64,000 nt of DNA, taken from the NCBI RefSeq assembly GCF_005222805.1, contig NZ_STGC01000002.1, positions 881,836 to 945,835 of the forward strand. The letters run 5' to 3'. The DNA is from Devosia sp. FKR38 (lineage in GTDB: Bacteria; Pseudomonadota; Alphaproteobacteria; Rhizobiales; Devosiaceae). A model generated the notes under the pieces. It was not told the DNA's origin. It made no database searches and saw nothing but the letters and a program-made list of their open reading frames with translations. Each line of letters starts with the position of its first letter. Position 1 is the stretch's first letter. Positions 53,726 through 62,679 of this stretch are shown here, piece after piece. The position numbers were made by a program, and so were the translations under genes.

Positions 53726-54439
53726 ATGGCAAGACGAAAACCCAAGGGCATCTGGCGTCTCTTCCGCACTCTGGGCATCGCCCTGGCCGTGCTGGTGGCG
53801 ATTCCGCTGCTGCTGACCCCGCTCTATCTGTTTGTCGATCCGATTTCTGTGCCCATGCTCGAGCGCTATGTCACGGGACGGCCGGTGGATCGGCAGTGGC
53901 GGGATATCGACGCGATCTCTGATCGTCTCAAGGCGGGCGTTGTGCTGTCCGAAGATGGGCAGTTCTGCCGCCATTGGGGTGTGGACCTGGGCGCGCTGCG
54001 CGACGAGGTTGAGCGCTATATGGCCGGTGAAGACGCCCGAGGGGCCTCCACCATCACCATGCAGGTGGCGCGCAATCTGTTCCTGTGGAACGGGCAGAGC
54101 GTGCTGCGCAAGGCGCTTGAGGTGCCGTTGGCGATCTATATCGACCTGGTGCTGCCCAAGCGGCGGATCATGGAGATCTATCTCAACATCGCCGAATGGG
54201 GACCGGAAGGCCAGTTCGGCGCCGTGGCCGGGGCCGAGCGGGCCTTTGGCATCGCGCCGGACCGGCTGAGCTGGCGCCAGGCGAGCCTTCTGGTCACGGC
54301 CTTGCCCAATCCCCTGCTGCGCCAGCCTGGGCGCCCCTCGGCGGGGATGGAGCGGATCGCTGGCGTCATCGTGCAGCGCGTGGGGGAATATGGTGAGCGG
54401 GCTGCCTGCGTGGGGGCGGGCGGGCGGCTGGCGCTCTAG
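53726..54439 (+). CDS. mtgA: monofunctional peptidoglycan glycosyltransferase
   Basis: The protein has 237 residues. A single N-terminal membrane helix (about 15-37) is followed by a GT51 domain: the catalytic Glu in VVLSEDGQFCRHWG, GASTITMQVARNL and RRIMEIYLNIAEWG. No transpeptidase domain is present. It polymerises lipid II into glycan chains. The ATG at 53726 has AAGGG upstream. It starts divergently from ispA. Confidence 0.93.
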   Translation: MARRKPKGIWRLFRTLGIALAVLVAIPLLLTPLYLFVDPISVPMLERYVTGRPVDRQWRDIDAISDRLKAGVVLSEDGQFCRHWGVDLGALRDEVERYMAGEDARGASTITMQVARNLFLWNGQSVLRKALEVPLAIYIDLVLPKRRIMEIYLNIAEWGPEGQFGAVAGAERAFGIAPDRLSWRQASLLVTALPNPLLRQPGRPSAGMERIAGVIVQRVGEYGERAACVGAGGRLAL

Positions 54440-54602
54440 CGGTGGCGGGCCGGCCGGGCCGGCTTGCGCACAGGGCAAACGGGGTTCCACAAACCCCCTA
54501 GCCAAGCCCCCGCACTTGCTCTATAGGAACCGCCAATCCCCACAGAGTTAAGTCTCTGGGCCGCTCTGGCGGCGCAATGATATTGAATTCGGAGTACCGA
54601 CC

Positions 54603-54782
54603 ATGGCAGTGCCAAAACGAAAGACCTCGCCGATGAAGCGCGGCTTCCGCCGCTCGGCCGACGCTCTTGCTTCCTCGTCCTATGTCGAAGACAAGGATTC
54701 GGGCGAGCTGCGCCGCCCGCACCACGTTGACCTGAAGACCGGCATGTACCGCGGTCGCCAGATCCTCGCGGCCAAGAAGTAA
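54603..54782 (+). CDS. rpmF: 50S ribosomal protein L32
   Basis: The protein has 59 residues. It begins with [20 protein letters not shown] and has an end rich in Lys and Arg ([13 protein letters not shown]), the alphaproteobacterial L32 pattern without the four zinc Cys. GGAG precedes the ATG. It is transcribed alone and closed by a strong terminator. Confidence 0.96.
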   Translation: MAVPKRKTSPMKRGFRRSADALASSSYVEDKDSGELRRPHHVDLKTGMYRGRQILAAKK

Positions 54783-54825
54783 TCGAAAGACGGACAGCGC
54801 AATGCGCTCCGGTCTGATATGCAAG

Positions 54826-54857
54826 CGGCCGACCCTGTAAAGGGTCGGCCGTTTTTG
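54826..54857 (+). terminator. terminator after rpmF
   Basis: An 11-bp perfect stem CGGCCGACCCT / AGGGTCGGCCG with a GTAA loop, followed by five T. Confidence 0.92.
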
Positions 54858-54912
54858 TTCTGCCTGCCATTCCTGCTCGCCCGCTGCGGCGGCCTGTTTC
54901 CTGGAGACTGCC

Positions 54913-56313
54913 ATGACGACCCGCGTTGAATCGGACACCATGGGCACCATCAATGTGCCTGCCGACAAGTACTACGGCGCGCAGACGGCCCGCAGTCTCG
55001 CCAATTTCGACATTGGCGGCGAAAAGATGCCCAAGGAAATCATCACCGCCTTTGGCGTGCTCAAGAAGGCTGCCGCGCTGGCCAATCACAAGCTGGGCCT
55101 GCTCGACGAAGCCACGCGCGACCTGATCGTGGCCGCCGCCGATGAGGTGATCGCCGGCAAGCTCGATGGGCATTTCCCGCTGGTGGTCTGGCAAACCGGC
55201 TCGGGCACGCAGTCCAACATGAATGTCAATGAGGTCATCTCCAACCGCGCCATTGAAATGGCCGGCGGTACCATGGGCTCGAAAAAGCCCGTGCACCCCA
55301 ATGACCATGTCAACATGAGCCAGTCGTCCAACGACACCTATCCCACGGCCATGCACATCGCCGCCGTCGAGGCGCTGGAGAATTATCTGTTCGAGCGCGT
55401 GGCCCTGCTGCGCGACACGCTGGCCGCCAAGGCTGAAGCCTATATGGATGTGGTCAAGATCGGCCGCACGCATCTGCAGGATGCGACGCCCCTGACGCTG
55501 GGCCAGGAGATCTCGGGCTGGGTGGCCCAGATCGACTATGCCGTCTCGGCCATCAAGGTGACGCTGCCCCAGCTCAAGGAGCTGGCGCTGGGCGGCACGG
55601 CGGTGGGCACGGGGCTCAATGCCCATCCCGACTATGCCGTGGCCGTGGCCAAGGAAATCGCCGGGCTGACCGGGCATGATTTCGTCACCGGGCCCAACAA
55701 GTTTGCTCTGCTGGCCGGGCACGACGCCTTTGTGGGCACCTCGGGCGCGCTCAAGCAGCTGGCCGTGGCCTTCATGAAGATCGCCAATGACGTGCGCTGG
55801 CTGGCCTCGGGCCCCCGCTCGGGCCTGGGCGAGATCACCATTCCGGAGAACGAGCCGGGTAGCTCGATCATGCCGGGCAAGGTCAATCCGACCCAGTCGG
55901 AAGCCATGACCATGGTCGTCGCCCAGGTGATGGGCAATGACGCGGCCATCGGCTTTGCCGCCAGCCAGGGCAATTTCGAGCTTAACGTCTTCAAGCCGGT
56001 CATCGCCTACAACTTCCTGCAGTCGGTGCGCCTGCTGGCCGATGCCGCCAAGAGCTTTAATGACAATTGCGCCGTGGGCATCGAGCCTGACCGTGCGCGC
56101 ATCAAGGAGCTGGTCGACAAGTCGCTGATGCTGGTGACTGCGCTCAACCGCAAAATCGGCTACGATAACGCCGCCAAGATCGCCAAGACGGCGCACAAGA
56201 ATGGCACCACGCTGCGTGAGACCGCCATCGCGCTGGGCCTGCTGAGCGGCGAAGAGTTCGACGCCGAGGTCAAGCCCGAGCAGATGGTCGGTCCGCTCAA
56301 GCTCAAGAAGTAA
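54913..56313 (+). CDS. fumC: class II fumarate hydratase
   Basis: The protein has 466 residues, full length. The superfamily signature [11 protein letters not shown] (about 318-328) carries the catalytic Ser. Other conserved parts are [29 protein letters not shown] and [16 protein letters not shown]. It catalyses fumarate to malate in the TCA cycle without iron. GGAGA is six bases before the ATG. It sits between two terminators and so is transcribed alone. Confidence 0.96.
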   Translation: MTTRVESDTMGTINVPADKYYGAQTARSLANFDIGGEKMPKEIITAFGVLKKAAALANHKLGLLDEATRDLIVAAADEVIAGKLDGHFPLVVWQTGSGTQSNMNVNEVISNRAIEMAGGTMGSKKPVHPNDHVNMSQSSNDTYPTAMHIAAVEALENYLFERVALLRDTLAAKAEAYMDVVKIGRTHLQDATPLTLGQEISGWVAQIDYAVSAIKVTLPQLKELALGGTAVGTGLNAHPDYAVAVAKEIAGLTGHDFVTGPNKFALLAGHDAFVGTSGALKQLAVAFMKIANDVRWLASGPRSGLGEITIPENEPGSSIMPGKVNPTQSEAMTMVVAQVMGNDAAIGFAASQGNFELNVFKPVIAYNFLQSVRLLADAAKSFNDNCAVGIEPDRARIKELVDKSLMLVTALNRKIGYDNAAKIAKTAHKNGTTLRETAIALGLLSGEEFDAEVKPEQMVGPLKLKK

Positions 56314-56335
56314 GGCCTAAGGCCCCGCTCTCCTG

Positions 56336-56368
56336 GAAAGCCGCCCATCTGGGCGGCTTTCTTCGTTT
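56336..56368 (+). terminator. terminator after fumC
   Basis: An 11-bp stem GAAAGCCGCCC / GGGCGGCTTTC with an ATCT loop, followed by TTCGTTTC. Confidence 0.8.
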
Positions 56369-56541
56369 CGATCCTGCTTCTTGTTCAGGCCGGCCGCGAC
56401 CACTAGCTTGAGCCTATCGCCTCAAGATGGTCATCGGTCTTGAGGGAACGACGCACCGATCAACATAAGGCCAGGGCGCAAGAGGGCGGTCAGCGGGACC
56501 GTGAGGCGTTTGGTCTTTGAACCGATAGGAGGTGAAGACCC

Positions 56542-56970
56542 ATGAACGACTTCAACGCACAGGTCATTGCAGACTTTAATGCCAACGGCGGCAAGCCTGG
56601 TGGCTATTTCAAGGACGCGCCGGTCTTGCTGCTGCATTCGATTGGCGCCAAGTCCGGACAGGAGCGCACGCAGCCTCTGATGTATCTGCCCGGCGGTGAA
56701 CGCCGCTGGTACGTGTTCGCATCCTACGGTGGTGCCCCCAAGAACCCGGCCTGGTATCACAACCTGCTTGCCAACCCCGATTTCGATATTTCGGTGGGCG
56801 ATGGCACCACCATTTCGCGCGTTCCCGTTCATGCCCGTGAGCTCGCGGGTGAAGAGCGCGACCAAACCTATGCCAGGCAAGCGGAGCTGTTCCCCCAGTT
56901 TGCCGACTACGAGAAAAAGACCACGCGCGACATCATCCCTGTCATCGAACTGACCGCCCGCGCCTCGTGA
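56542..56970 (+). CDS. deazaflavin-dependent nitroreductase family protein
   Basis: The protein has 142 residues and one split-barrel domain of the DDN/Rv3547 family: PVLLLHSIGAKSGQERTQPLMY, then ASYGGAPKNPAWYHNLLANP. Members bind F420 or FMN. Most alphaproteobacteria are not known to rely on F420, so the cofactor may be flavin. AGGAGG precedes the ATG. The preceding 56369-56541 holds no gene. Confidence 0.82.
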   Translation: MNDFNAQVIADFNANGGKPGGYFKDAPVLLLHSIGAKSGQERTQPLMYLPGGERRWYVFASYGGAPKNPAWYHNLLANPDFDISVGDGTTISRVPVHARELAGEERDQTYARQAELFPQFADYEKKTTRDIIPVIELTARAS

Positions 56971-57145
56971 TATCGGGTCGCCATTCGAAGTGAGCCGCGC
57001 ACAAACAAAAGGGGGACGGACGCCTACACACAGCAGCCGCCGTCCCTGCCGGCCTATCACGCCGGGCTGCAACAGGCGGCATCTGTTCCCCTGGTCGAAC
57101 CATTGTGCCAGGCTGACCTGAGAGGCTAATGGCGGGGAGAGAGCC

Positions 57146-57502
57146 ATGGACCAGAAAAATCATCGCATCTACACCATGGCCGTCGCCAGCGTTTACCCGG
57201 CCTATATCGCCAAGGCCGAGCGCAAGGGACGGACAAAACAAGAGGTGGATGAGATCATTTGCTGGCTGACCGGCCACAGCCAATCATCCTTCACCGCCGA
57301 ATTGGACAAGAAGACCAATTTTGCGGACTTCTTCGCGCAAGCGCCAAACATGAATCCGGCGCGCTCCCGCATCACCGGCTCTGTGTGTGGCGTCAAGGTT
57401 CAGGAGATTGCCGAGCCGGTGATGCGCGAGATTCGCTACCTCGACAAGCTCGTCGACGAGCTTGCCAAAGGCAAGGCCATGGACAAGATCCTGCGCCAAT
57501 GA
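57146..57502 (+). CDS. DUF2200 protein
   Basis: The protein has 118 residues and the full DUF2200 pattern: [20 protein letters not shown], then [14 protein letters not shown] and [31 protein letters not shown]. The role is unknown; many proteobacteria have one copy. GGGGAGAG is upstream of the ATG. It is convergent with the VOC-family gene. Confidence 0.85.
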   Translation: MDQKNHRIYTMAVASVYPAYIAKAERKGRTKQEVDEIICWLTGHSQSSFTAELDKKTNFADFFAQAPNMNPARSRITGSVCGVKVQEIAEPVMREIRYLDKLVDELAKGKAMDKILRQ

Positions 57503-57560
57503 TCCAAGGGCAGCGCCTGAGTGACGTCAGGCGCCCCCAAAACGACCAGTGATAGAGCCC

Positions 57561-58040
57561 TTACCCCTTGATGGCCGCCTCAATGGTGGCGATGTCGATC
57601 TTCCTCATGGTCATCATGGCGTCGAAGGCGCGCTTGGCTTCCGCGCCGCCCGCCGTGATCGCCGCGACCAGGGCGCGGGGGGTGATCTGCCAGAAGATGC
57701 CCCATTTGTCCTTGCACCAGCCACACATGCTCTCCTGCCCGCCATTGCCGACAATGGCGTTCCAGTAGCGGTCGGTCTCGTCCTGGTTGTCCGTGGCCAC
57801 CTGGAACGAGAAGGCTTCGGAGTGCGGAAAGGCCGGGCCGCCGTTGAGCCCGACGCAGGGAATGCCCATGACGGTGAATTCCACGGTGAGCACCGCGCCG
57901 GCCTTGGTGGAGGGATTGTCGCTGGGCGCGCGGTGGACCCCGGTGACCTTGGTGTCCGGGAACAGCCCGGCATAGAAATTGGCGGCCTCCTCGGCCTGGC
58001 CATCATACCAGATGCAAATGATGTTCTTGGGCGTTGCCAT
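57561..58040 (-). CDS. VOC family protein (PhnB-like)
   Basis: The protein has 159 residues and one VOC/glyoxalase-like domain: IICIWYDGQAEEAANFYAGLF, then TVEFTVMGIPCVGLNGGPAF and GWCKDKWGIFWQI. It is of the PhnB / 3-demethylubiquinone-methyltransferase-like group; the function of most members is unclear. AGGAGGAC precedes the ATG at 58040. It may be a metal-dependent enzyme on a small electrophile. Confidence 0.85.
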   Translation of the reverse strand: MATPKNIICIWYDGQAEEAANFYAGLFPDTKVTGVHRAPSDNPSTKAGAVLTVEFTVMGIPCVGLNGGPAFPHSEAFSFQVATDNQDETDRYWNAIVGNGGQESMCGWCKDKWGIFWQITPRALVAAITAGGAEAKRAFDAMMTMRKIDIATIEAAIKG

Positions 58041-58224
58041 GGCGTCCTCCTGTTTAGCGGCCCTGGCCGCCTGTCTGCGCAGCCGGAATCTCCGGCGCTT
58101 GCCTGCACGTCGAACGGGGCGCGGGCATTTGGACAGGCTAGAGCGATTTTGTTGCGCCCGCGCGCCCCTTTCGCCCGCGGACAAGCTCTGGCATGGTGTG
58201 GCCAATGCCACCGGAGGCCCTGAA

Positions 58225-58674
58225 TTGACCGAAACCGTGATCATGCCGACCACGAGCAACCGCCGTCCGCGCGGCGCCTTCATCCCGCCGCTGCTGGTGG
58301 TGCCCTTCGTGCTCTACAATTTGGTGGTGTTCATCTTCTTCGGCGCCAATCCGGTCAACTGGGGCGCCGGCATGTTTGCCATTCCCATGCCCTCGGGCAT
58401 GCCCTGGGCGGTATCGGCCGGGGATTTCATCCTGGTGGTTGGGGTGGTCTGCCTGTTCGTGGAAGTGCTCAAATCCACCAATACCAGCCGCAGTTCCATC
58501 GTCGAGCACATGCTCTCGATGCTGCTGTTCGTGCTGTTCCTGGTGGAGTTCCTGCTGGTCGGCGCGGCCTCCAGCTCGGTGTTCTTCCTGCTCATGGTGA
58601 TGAGCCTGATCGATGTGGTGGCGGGCTTCACCGTCTCGATCACCAGCGCCGGGCGCGATGTGACGATGAACTAG
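58225..58674 (+). CDS. small four-helix membrane protein, unknown
   Basis: The protein has 149 residues from TTG at 58225, supported by GGAGG seven bases upstream. A short polar N-terminus and four hydrophobic helices are interrupted by WGAGMFAIPMPSGMPWAVSAGD and KSTNTSRSSIVEHMLSML. The look is that of an uncharacterised family of alphaproteobacterial inner-membrane proteins. It overlaps the convergent 83-residue gene by four bases. An ATG at 58243 is an alternative start. Confidence 0.65.
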   Translation: MTETVIMPTTSNRRPRGAFIPPLLVVPFVLYNLVVFIFFGANPVNWGAGMFAIPMPSGMPWAVSAGDFILVVGVVCLFVEVLKSTNTSRSSIVEHMLSMLLFVLFLVEFLLVGAASSSVFFLLMVMSLIDVVAGFTVSITSAGRDVTMN

Positions 58675-58922
58675 GCCACAACGGTCTTCCGATAGCCCAT
58701 GGGCATGCGCTTGACGGCGACGCGGGCCGTTTCGGCATAGGCCGTCGTGGCGCCTTGCGGCGTGCTGCGGCGACGGGCGCGCTGGGGGGCCATGTTGTCG
58801 CGCGCGGCGAGCAATTGGCTGACAAAGGCGGCGCCGGGCTGGATGCGGTGCAGCGAGGGACGCGGAGCAGATGCCTCCAGCACCATGGGCAATCCGGGCT
58901 GAACTGTCTCGATATCACGCAT
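58671..58922 (-). CDS. conserved small orphan protein
   Basis: The protein has 83 residues, with no signal or membrane helix. The N-terminal half is variable-looking. The C-terminal half contains AARDNMAPQRARRR and ends RMPMGYRKTVVA; I believe similar basic tails occur in small hypothetical proteins across Hyphomicrobiales. The tail is rich in Arg and Lys, suggesting nucleic-acid or membrane contact. Its upstream region has several CtrA-like sites. No function can be assigned. Confidence 0.6.
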   Translation of the reverse strand: MRDIETVQPGLPMVLEASAPRPSLHRIQPGAAFVSQLLAARDNMAPQRARRRSTPQGATTAYAETARVAVKRMPMGYRKTVVA

Positions 58923-59018
58923 CTTGATCCCGCCTGTCTCAAATCGGGGCTAGCTGTGTCGAAATGAGACAGCATTGCGCGCCCTATGCCCCTGACACTG
59001 CAATCGGCGTGCCAGATG

Positions 59019-59033
59019 CTAACGATTTGTTAA
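59019..59033. promoter_or_regulatory. CtrA-like box and direct repeat before the orphan gene
   Basis: CTAA-CGATTTG-TTAA is one base off TTAA-N7-TTAA, about 100 bases upstream of the gene start at 58922. TAACGATTTG occurs twice in tandem (59020-59030, 59031-59040) and GTGGTTAA follows at 59058. Confidence 0.4.
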
Positions 59034-59112
59034 CGATTTGGGAGGCGAAACTAGGGCGTGGTTAACGCCAAAGGGGCGGTTTTACCCAGGGTTCTGATTT
59101 TCGTCAGGTACG

Positions 59113-59141
59113 AAAAAGCCGGCGCAGATCCTGCGCCGGCT
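59113..59141 (-). terminator. terminator after gloB (minus strand)
   Basis: A perfect 11-bp stem AGCCGGCGCAG / CTGCGCCGGCT (59117-59127, 59131-59141). AAAAA lies on its left, giving a U-run when read on the minus strand, downstream of the glyoxalase II gene. Confidence 0.88.
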
Positions 59142-59182
59142 CTGTGATTTTGGTGCCGCTTGGGGCGGGGGGCGGAGAAGGC

Positions 59183-59950
59183 CTAGAAGTTGTCCTTGGC
59201 CTTGCGGATGGCGGCAAAGACTTCGGCGGGACTGGCGCCCTCAAGGCCGAAATGGCGCGCGATGCCGGCGTCATCGGCCCGCATGAAGGGATTGGCCGCC
59301 TTGTCCTCACCGAGGTTGAAGGGGATGGTCGGCTTGCCCTCGGCCCGCAGCGCGGTGACCTCGGCCGCCCGCTGCTGCAGCGCGGCATTGTCGGGGTCGA
59401 CCGATAGGGCGAATTTGGCATTGCTGGCGGTATATTCATGGCCGCAATAGACCAGCGTGTCGTCGGGCAGGGCGCGCATCAGCTTGACGCCCTCCCACAT
59501 CGGGCCAGGCGTGCCCTCGAACATGCGGCCGACGCCGAGCGAGAACAGGGCGTCGGCGCTGAACAGGTGCTTGCCGACCGGGTCGTGATAGACGATGTGG
59601 CCCAGCGTGTGGCCGGGGGTGTCAAAGATGTCGAAACTGGTTTCGCCCAGGGTCACCGTGTCGCCGCCGCCTACCAGCACGTCGAGATCGGCGATCTTTT
59701 CGGCTTCGGCCTTGGGGCCGACGACGCGGGCGCCGAACTCAGCCTTGAGCTCTGGAATGGCTTCGACATGGTCGATATGGTGGTGGGTAATGAAGATGTC
59801 GGTCAGCTCCCAGCCGCGCCGCTCCAGCGCCGCCACAATCGCGGCCGTCTCGGGCGCGTCGATCGTCGCGGTGCGGCCGGTCGCCGTATCGTGGACAAGA
59901 TAGCCAAAATTGTCGCTGCGGGCGGCAAAGACGTCGACGATCACACTCAA
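59183..59950 (-). CDS. gloB: hydroxyacylglutathione hydrolase (glyoxalase II)
   Basis: About 255 residues. It is a metallo-beta-lactamase fold with the metal motif THHHIDHVEA, the second His in DTPGHTLGHI, and the glyoxalase II features VYCGHEYTASNAKFA and the C-terminal GEDKAANPFMR. It cleaves S-lactoylglutathione to lactate and glutathione. The start TTG at 59950 has GGAG seven bases upstream; GTG at 59944 is an alternative. It fits functionally with methylglyoxal synthase at 33224. Divergent from a methyltransferase gene. Confidence 0.93.
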   Translation of the reverse strand: MSVIVDVFAARSDNFGYLVHDTATGRTATIDAPETAAIVAALERRGWELTDIFITHHHIDHVEAIPELKAEFGARVVGPKAEAEKIADLDVLVGGGDTVTLGETSFDIFDTPGHTLGHIVYHDPVGKHLFSADALFSLGVGRMFEGTPGPMWEGVKLMRALPDDTLVYCGHEYTASNAKFALSVDPDNAALQQRAAEVTALRAEGKPTIPFNLGEDKAANPFMRADDAGIARHFGLEGASPAEVFAAIRKAKDNF

Positions 59951-60052
59951 GGGGCTACTCCGGAAGTCAGGGCAGTTGAAAGCTGGGATGCCCGACCTGA
60001 CATGACAAGGCGGCATTAGACAAGTCCCGCTGAAAGCGGCAGAGTTGCGCGC

Positions 60053-60784
60053 ATGACTGCTGACGTCCATCGCCTGATCGGGTTTTATCGCACGCCGCTG
60101 GGGCGCATTTCGCGCGCCCTGGTGCGCGAACAGGTGACCGCGCTTGCCGGCGATGTCTCAGGCAAACGCGTGCTGGGGCTGGGCTTTGCCACGCCCTATC
60201 TGCGCTTCACGCTGCAGCGGGCCGAGCGGGTGCTGGCCTTCATGCCGGCGCGGCAGGGCTCGTCGGCCTGGCCGCGCGAGGGGCCGTCGCACACGGTATT
60301 GTGCGATCCGCTGGAAATGCCGCTCACCGATGCGGCGATCGATCTCACCATTGCCATTCATGCCATCGAGCATGTGGCCGATGCCGAAGAGCTGATGCGC
60401 GAGCTCTGGCGCATCACCGCGCCCAATGGCCATCTGATTCTGGTGGTGCCGCGGCGCCGGGGCATCTGGGCGCAGCGCGACAACACGCCCTTTGGCCAGG
60501 GCAATCCCTATTCGGGCGGGCAGCTCGACAAGCTGCTGCGCGACCACAGCTTTGTGCCTGAGGCCTGGCGCGACGGGCTGTTCCTGCCGCCGGTGCGCAG
60601 TTCGCTGGTGCTGAAGTCGGCTCGCCTGTTCGAGACGCTGGGGCGGCTGCTCGGGCCGGCGATGAGCGGAGTCATCTGCGTCAGGGCCCGCAAGGAGGCC
60701 TTCCCGGCCGTGCCCCGTCGCCGCCGCGAAGAGCGATTCGTGCGGGTGCCCGGCCTCAACGCCGCCACCGCCCGACAGGGCTGA
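60053..60784 (+). CDS. SAM-dependent methyltransferase
   Basis: The protein has 243 residues with a class I fold: VLGLGFATPYLRF (motif I, with atypical glycines), LCDPLEMPLTDAAIDLTIAIHAIEHVADAEELMREL, and NGHLILVVPRR. The C-terminal 40 residues are basic. The pairing head-to-head with gloB occurs in related bacteria, as far as I recall. The substrate is unknown. Confidence 0.82.
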   Translation: MTADVHRLIGFYRTPLGRISRALVREQVTALAGDVSGKRVLGLGFATPYLRFTLQRAERVLAFMPARQGSSAWPREGPSHTVLCDPLEMPLTDAAIDLTIAIHAIEHVADAEELMRELWRITAPNGHLILVVPRRRGIWAQRDNTPFGQGNPYSGGQLDKLLRDHSFVPEAWRDGLFLPPVRSSLVLKSARLFETLGRLLGPAMSGVICVRARKEAFPAVPRRRREERFVRVPGLNAATARQG

Positions 60785-61265
60785 GCGGCTGTTGCCTGTC
60801 CCGCTGCGGTACGGTGGTCAGCACGATGATGCAGCTACGTTAACCTTGCGATCAAAGCGGGAACGAACAGGGGGCGAATCGAGCGAGCCGCCGGAATGCG
60901 GCTTTGTTCACGGCCATATGTAGCGGGTTGGTGCGGTGGAGACACAAGAGGCACCCTCGGCATGCCGCAGGCCAGCAAATGCCGGCCGGAACCGTTCACC
61001 GACATGAAGAAGCGATTAATTTCCGCGCTTTTAGTTGAAGTGCTGCGCAAAGGTAAGCGCAGGCGGCGCCAAGAAAACCGTAGGCGTTAAGGTCTGCGGG
61101 GCGGCGATTGGGGCGCTCAGTGCGACAATATTGTCAAAATCGCTGTTGACCGTCCCGAAGCGGGACGCGGCGTCTGAAAGGGCGACCGCGTCCTGGCGGA
61201 TGTGCAATCGCGCGCCGGCCCTGTCGGGCCTGACAAAAGCGGCGTTGATCTAGGCTGGTTGCGCC
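60785..61265. other. gene-free region
   Basis: These 481 bases lie between two genes whose 3' ends face each other. Short open frames rich in Arg occur, but without ribosome sites or recognisable sequence. No strong hairpin or tRNA was found. It could hide a small RNA, but nothing supports that directly. Confidence 0.5.
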
Positions 61266-62048
61266 TCAGGGGCGCATGCTGGTCAGCACCATGGAGAGAT
61301 CACCCATGCTGGTGCCCAGCAGCACGCGATAGGGGATGAAATAGCCCGTCTCGCCCAGCGGGGCGTACCAGACGACAATGCGGTCATTGTCGGCCAGATA
61401 GGTGGTGATGTCGGAGCTGGTGAAATGGCCCGAAACGGGCTTGTAGTTCACCGAGCACAGCACAACCGGGCCCTGGTAGCCGGTGCGCGGGGAGGTGGCC
61501 TCGTCGGTGCCGGCAAAGCTCAGCTCGACATTGAAGCGTTCGACGCCCGTGAAGATGCCGACGCGGCGCTGGCAGAGGCTCTTGTCGAGGCCATTGCCGC
61601 GCAGCAGGAAGGCGGAGAGGAAGTCGGTGACCCCAGTCAGATGGCGGCGTTCGAGCGGCACGCGATCATAATTGTCGATGATGGGCGGCTCGACCTTGAA
61701 GCTATCGACATCGCCACCGGAGAAGGTCACATCGATCTTGAAATTATCGCCATTGGCCCGCGTCTGCAGCCCGAAGGTGCGGGCCACCAATTGCGATCCC
61801 GAGGAGCGGCCGGTGGTGTTGGCCTTGGCCGTGCCGCTGGCCACAACAGCGCCCAGGCCCGTGACATTGGCCGATAGGTCGACTGCATAGCTGGCGCCGT
61901 CATCGGTGAGACCGACGTCCATGGAGGCAATGTTGATGCCGCCCAGGGTCAGGATATAGCTGGCGCGGGCATCGACATCGGCGGCGCGGGCCGGCGCGCA
62001 GGCCAGCAGCAACAGAGTGGCCAACGAGGCAAAACGAAACTGGATCAC
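61266..62048 (-). CDS. DUF3108 periplasmic protein
   Basis: The protein has 260 residues. A signal peptide (1-22, ending APARA) is followed by a beta-rich DUF3108 domain: [15 protein letters not shown], then the central [25 protein letters not shown] and the end [19 protein letters not shown]. The family is exported, with no known activity. The location beside rpmB, divergent, is one I associate with Hyphomicrobiales. Confidence 0.85.
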   Translation of the reverse strand: MIQFRFASLATLLLLACAPARAADVDARASYILTLGGINIASMDVGLTDDGASYAVDLSANVTGLGAVVASGTAKANTTGRSSGSQLVARTFGLQTRANGDNFKIDVTFSGGDVDSFKVEPPIIDNYDRVPLERRHLTGVTDFLSAFLLRGNGLDKSLCQRRVGIFTGVERFNVELSFAGTDEATSPRTGYQGPVVLCSVNYKPVSGHFTSSDITTYLADNDRIVVWYAPLGETGYFIPYRVLLGTSMGDLSMVLTSMRP

Positions 62049-62206
62049 GGTCGGGCGTCTCTGCGGTTGCTGCGCGAATCAGGGGAATGTTCGAAAGTGC
62101 CGCGCTCAATCCACCCGCGCAAGGCACTCGCAGGGGTTTGAGGGCTCCATTGTCTTGACGGCGCCCTGCAGTTTCTCTAAAGAGGCCCAAGATTTCAGGA
62201 CAAGAC

Positions 62207-62247
62207 AGGCCCGCTGCGGGGCTCGATCCCCGCGACAGTGGCCTTTT
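62207..62247 (+). promoter_or_regulatory. hairpin in the rpmB leader
   Basis: An inner stem GCGGGG / CCCCGC (62216-62221, 62228-62233) sits within an outer AGGCC / GGCCT pairing, followed by TTTT, ending 18 bases before the rpmB start. It resembles an attenuator or autoregulatory leader for a ribosomal-protein gene. Confidence 0.5.
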
Positions 62248-62265
62248 GCAACAGGATACATAACC

Positions 62266-62550
62266 ATGGCACGTCGCTGTGAACTCACCGGCAAGGGCGT
62301 TTTGGTTGGCAACAACGTTTCGCACGCGCTCAATCGCACGCGTCGCCGGTTCCTCCCGAACCTGCTGAACGTGACGCTGATTTCCGAGGCGCTGAACCGC
62401 CCCGTCAAGCTGCGCATCTCGGCCTATGCCCTGCGTTCGGTCGAACACCGCGGTGGTCTGGATGCCTTCCTGCTCAAGCAGAGCGACGAGCAGCTGTCGC
62501 CGCTCGCCCAGGGCATCAAGAAGGAAGTGCGCGCCGCTCTCGCTGCCTAA
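62266..62550 (+). CDS. rpmB: 50S ribosomal protein L28
   Basis: The protein has 94 residues and begins [20 protein letters not shown], the L28 signature, followed by [19 protein letters not shown] and the alphaproteobacterial C-terminal extension. AGGA is about ten bases before the ATG. The open frame extends further upstream but is not supported. A terminator follows 24 bases after the stop. Confidence 0.96.
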   Translation: MARRCELTGKGVLVGNNVSHALNRTRRRFLPNLLNVTLISEALNRPVKLRISAYALRSVEHRGGLDAFLLKQSDEQLSPLAQGIKKEVRAALAA

Positions 62551-62574
62551 GCGATACGGACGCCAAACGAATTG

Positions 62575-62610
62575 ACCGCGTAGGGAGCGTTTCTCTGCGC
62601 GGTTTTCTTT
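62575..62610 (+). terminator. terminator after rpmB
   Basis: The stem ACCGCG / CGCGGT (62575-62580, 62598-62603), with a further imperfect inner helix, is followed by TTTCTTTT. Confidence 0.8.
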
Positions 62611-62679
62611 TGCGCCAATCCTGGCGCACCCCCGCTCCGGTCTGATGCCGGCAGGCGGGTTACATAGAGGTGCATTGTC

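Noticed and set aside
60896-61090. Open frame of 64 residues ending in an Arg-rich tail
   Set aside because: No ribosome site, atypical composition and no neighbour support; treated as chance.
62551-62679. preQ1 riboswitch before the queuosine-precursor transporter
   Set aside because: The space is mostly the rpmB terminator and no preQ1 aptamer pattern was recognisable.
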